This document shows, in pieces, positions 46,384-46,394 of a DNA stretch of 46,394 bases. Source of the stretch: an uncultured SAR86 cluster bacterium (lineage in GTDB: Bacteria; Pseudomonadota; Gammaproteobacteria; Magnimaribacterales; D2472); contig CACEDQ010000009.1 of the NCBI GenBank assembly GCA_902558375.1, forward strand, positions 1-46,394, written 5' to 3'. The notes beneath the pieces are model-generated. The model did no database searches, was not told where the DNA came from, and worked only from the letters and a program-made list of their open reading frames with translations. Made by a program: the position numbers and the translations under genes. Positions within the stretch are counted from its first letter, which is position 1. The number at the start of each line of letters is the position of its first letter.

Positions 46384-46394
46384 ATGGTTTAGCA

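Overview
The window is a 46.4 kb piece of core chromosome from an AT-rich, streamlined gammaproteobacterium. The gene order is the gammaproteobacterial (most nearly Pseudomonas-like) one: dnaE-accA-tilS, holD-rimI, pepA-valS facing lptF-lptG, map-glnD-dapD-dapE, carA-carB-greA-rlmE-ftsH-glmM-tpiA-secG, tRNA-fMet-rimP-nusA-infB-rbfA-truB-rpsO-pnp, and tRNA-Gln-prs-rplY-pth-ychF. Low G+C, almost no intergenic DNA, many stop/start overlaps of 1-4 bases and several unusually short proteins suggest a marine oligotroph of the SAR86 type. That placement is an inference from style and synteny, not a sequence match. No mobile element, CRISPR array, phage gene or rRNA is visible, and no gene-free stretch exceeds 300 bases.

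Layout. 1-5.0 kb (+): the 3' part of dnaE, accA, tilS and a crotonase. 5.0-6.7 kb (-): leuA. 6.7-7.6 kb (+): holD-rimI. 7.6-8.5 kb (-): a small membrane protein and a thiol peroxidase. 8.7-9.1 kb (+): elaA. 9.2-14.5 kb (-): pepA, valS, a YheT-type hydrolase and a Rossmann-fold protein. 14.6-16.8 kb (+): lptF-lptG. 16.8-17.2 kb (-): an RDD membrane protein. 17.2-18.7 kb (+): a POT peptide transporter. 18.7-24.0 kb (-): map, glnD, dapD, dapE. 24.2-33.9 kb (+): carAB, greA, rlmE, ftsH, glmM, tpiA, secG. 33.9-34.2 kb: a tRNA-Leu and a tRNA-fMet on opposite strands. 34.2-42.1 kb (+): the transcription/translation operon rimP to pnp, closed by a terminator. 42.3-42.8 kb (+): two tandem small two-helix membrane proteins that are paralogues of each other and that I do not recognise. 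42.8-46.4 kb (-): tRNA-Gln, prs, rplY, pth, ychF and elongator tRNA-Met.

The genes are mostly housekeeping: replication (DnaE, psi), fatty acid synthesis (AccA), leucine, lysine/peptidoglycan and carbamoyl phosphate synthesis, nitrogen signalling (GlnD), LPS export (LptFG), membrane proteolysis (FtsH), protein export (SecG), ribosome and tRNA maturation (RimP, RbfA, TruB, TilS, RlmE, Pth, YchF) and RNA turnover (PNPase).

The points most worth a second look are: the paralogous small membrane protein pair with a 26-bp perfect palindrome between them; a valyl-tRNA synthetase lacking its C-terminal region; a psi subunit (holD) retained while holC is absent from its usual place between pepA and valS; a crotonase without the two hydratase glutamates; an initiator tRNA with a U1-U72 rather than C1-A72 mismatch; and a tRNA-Leu inverted relative to secG. 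I see no clear new multi-gene system beyond the small protein pair.
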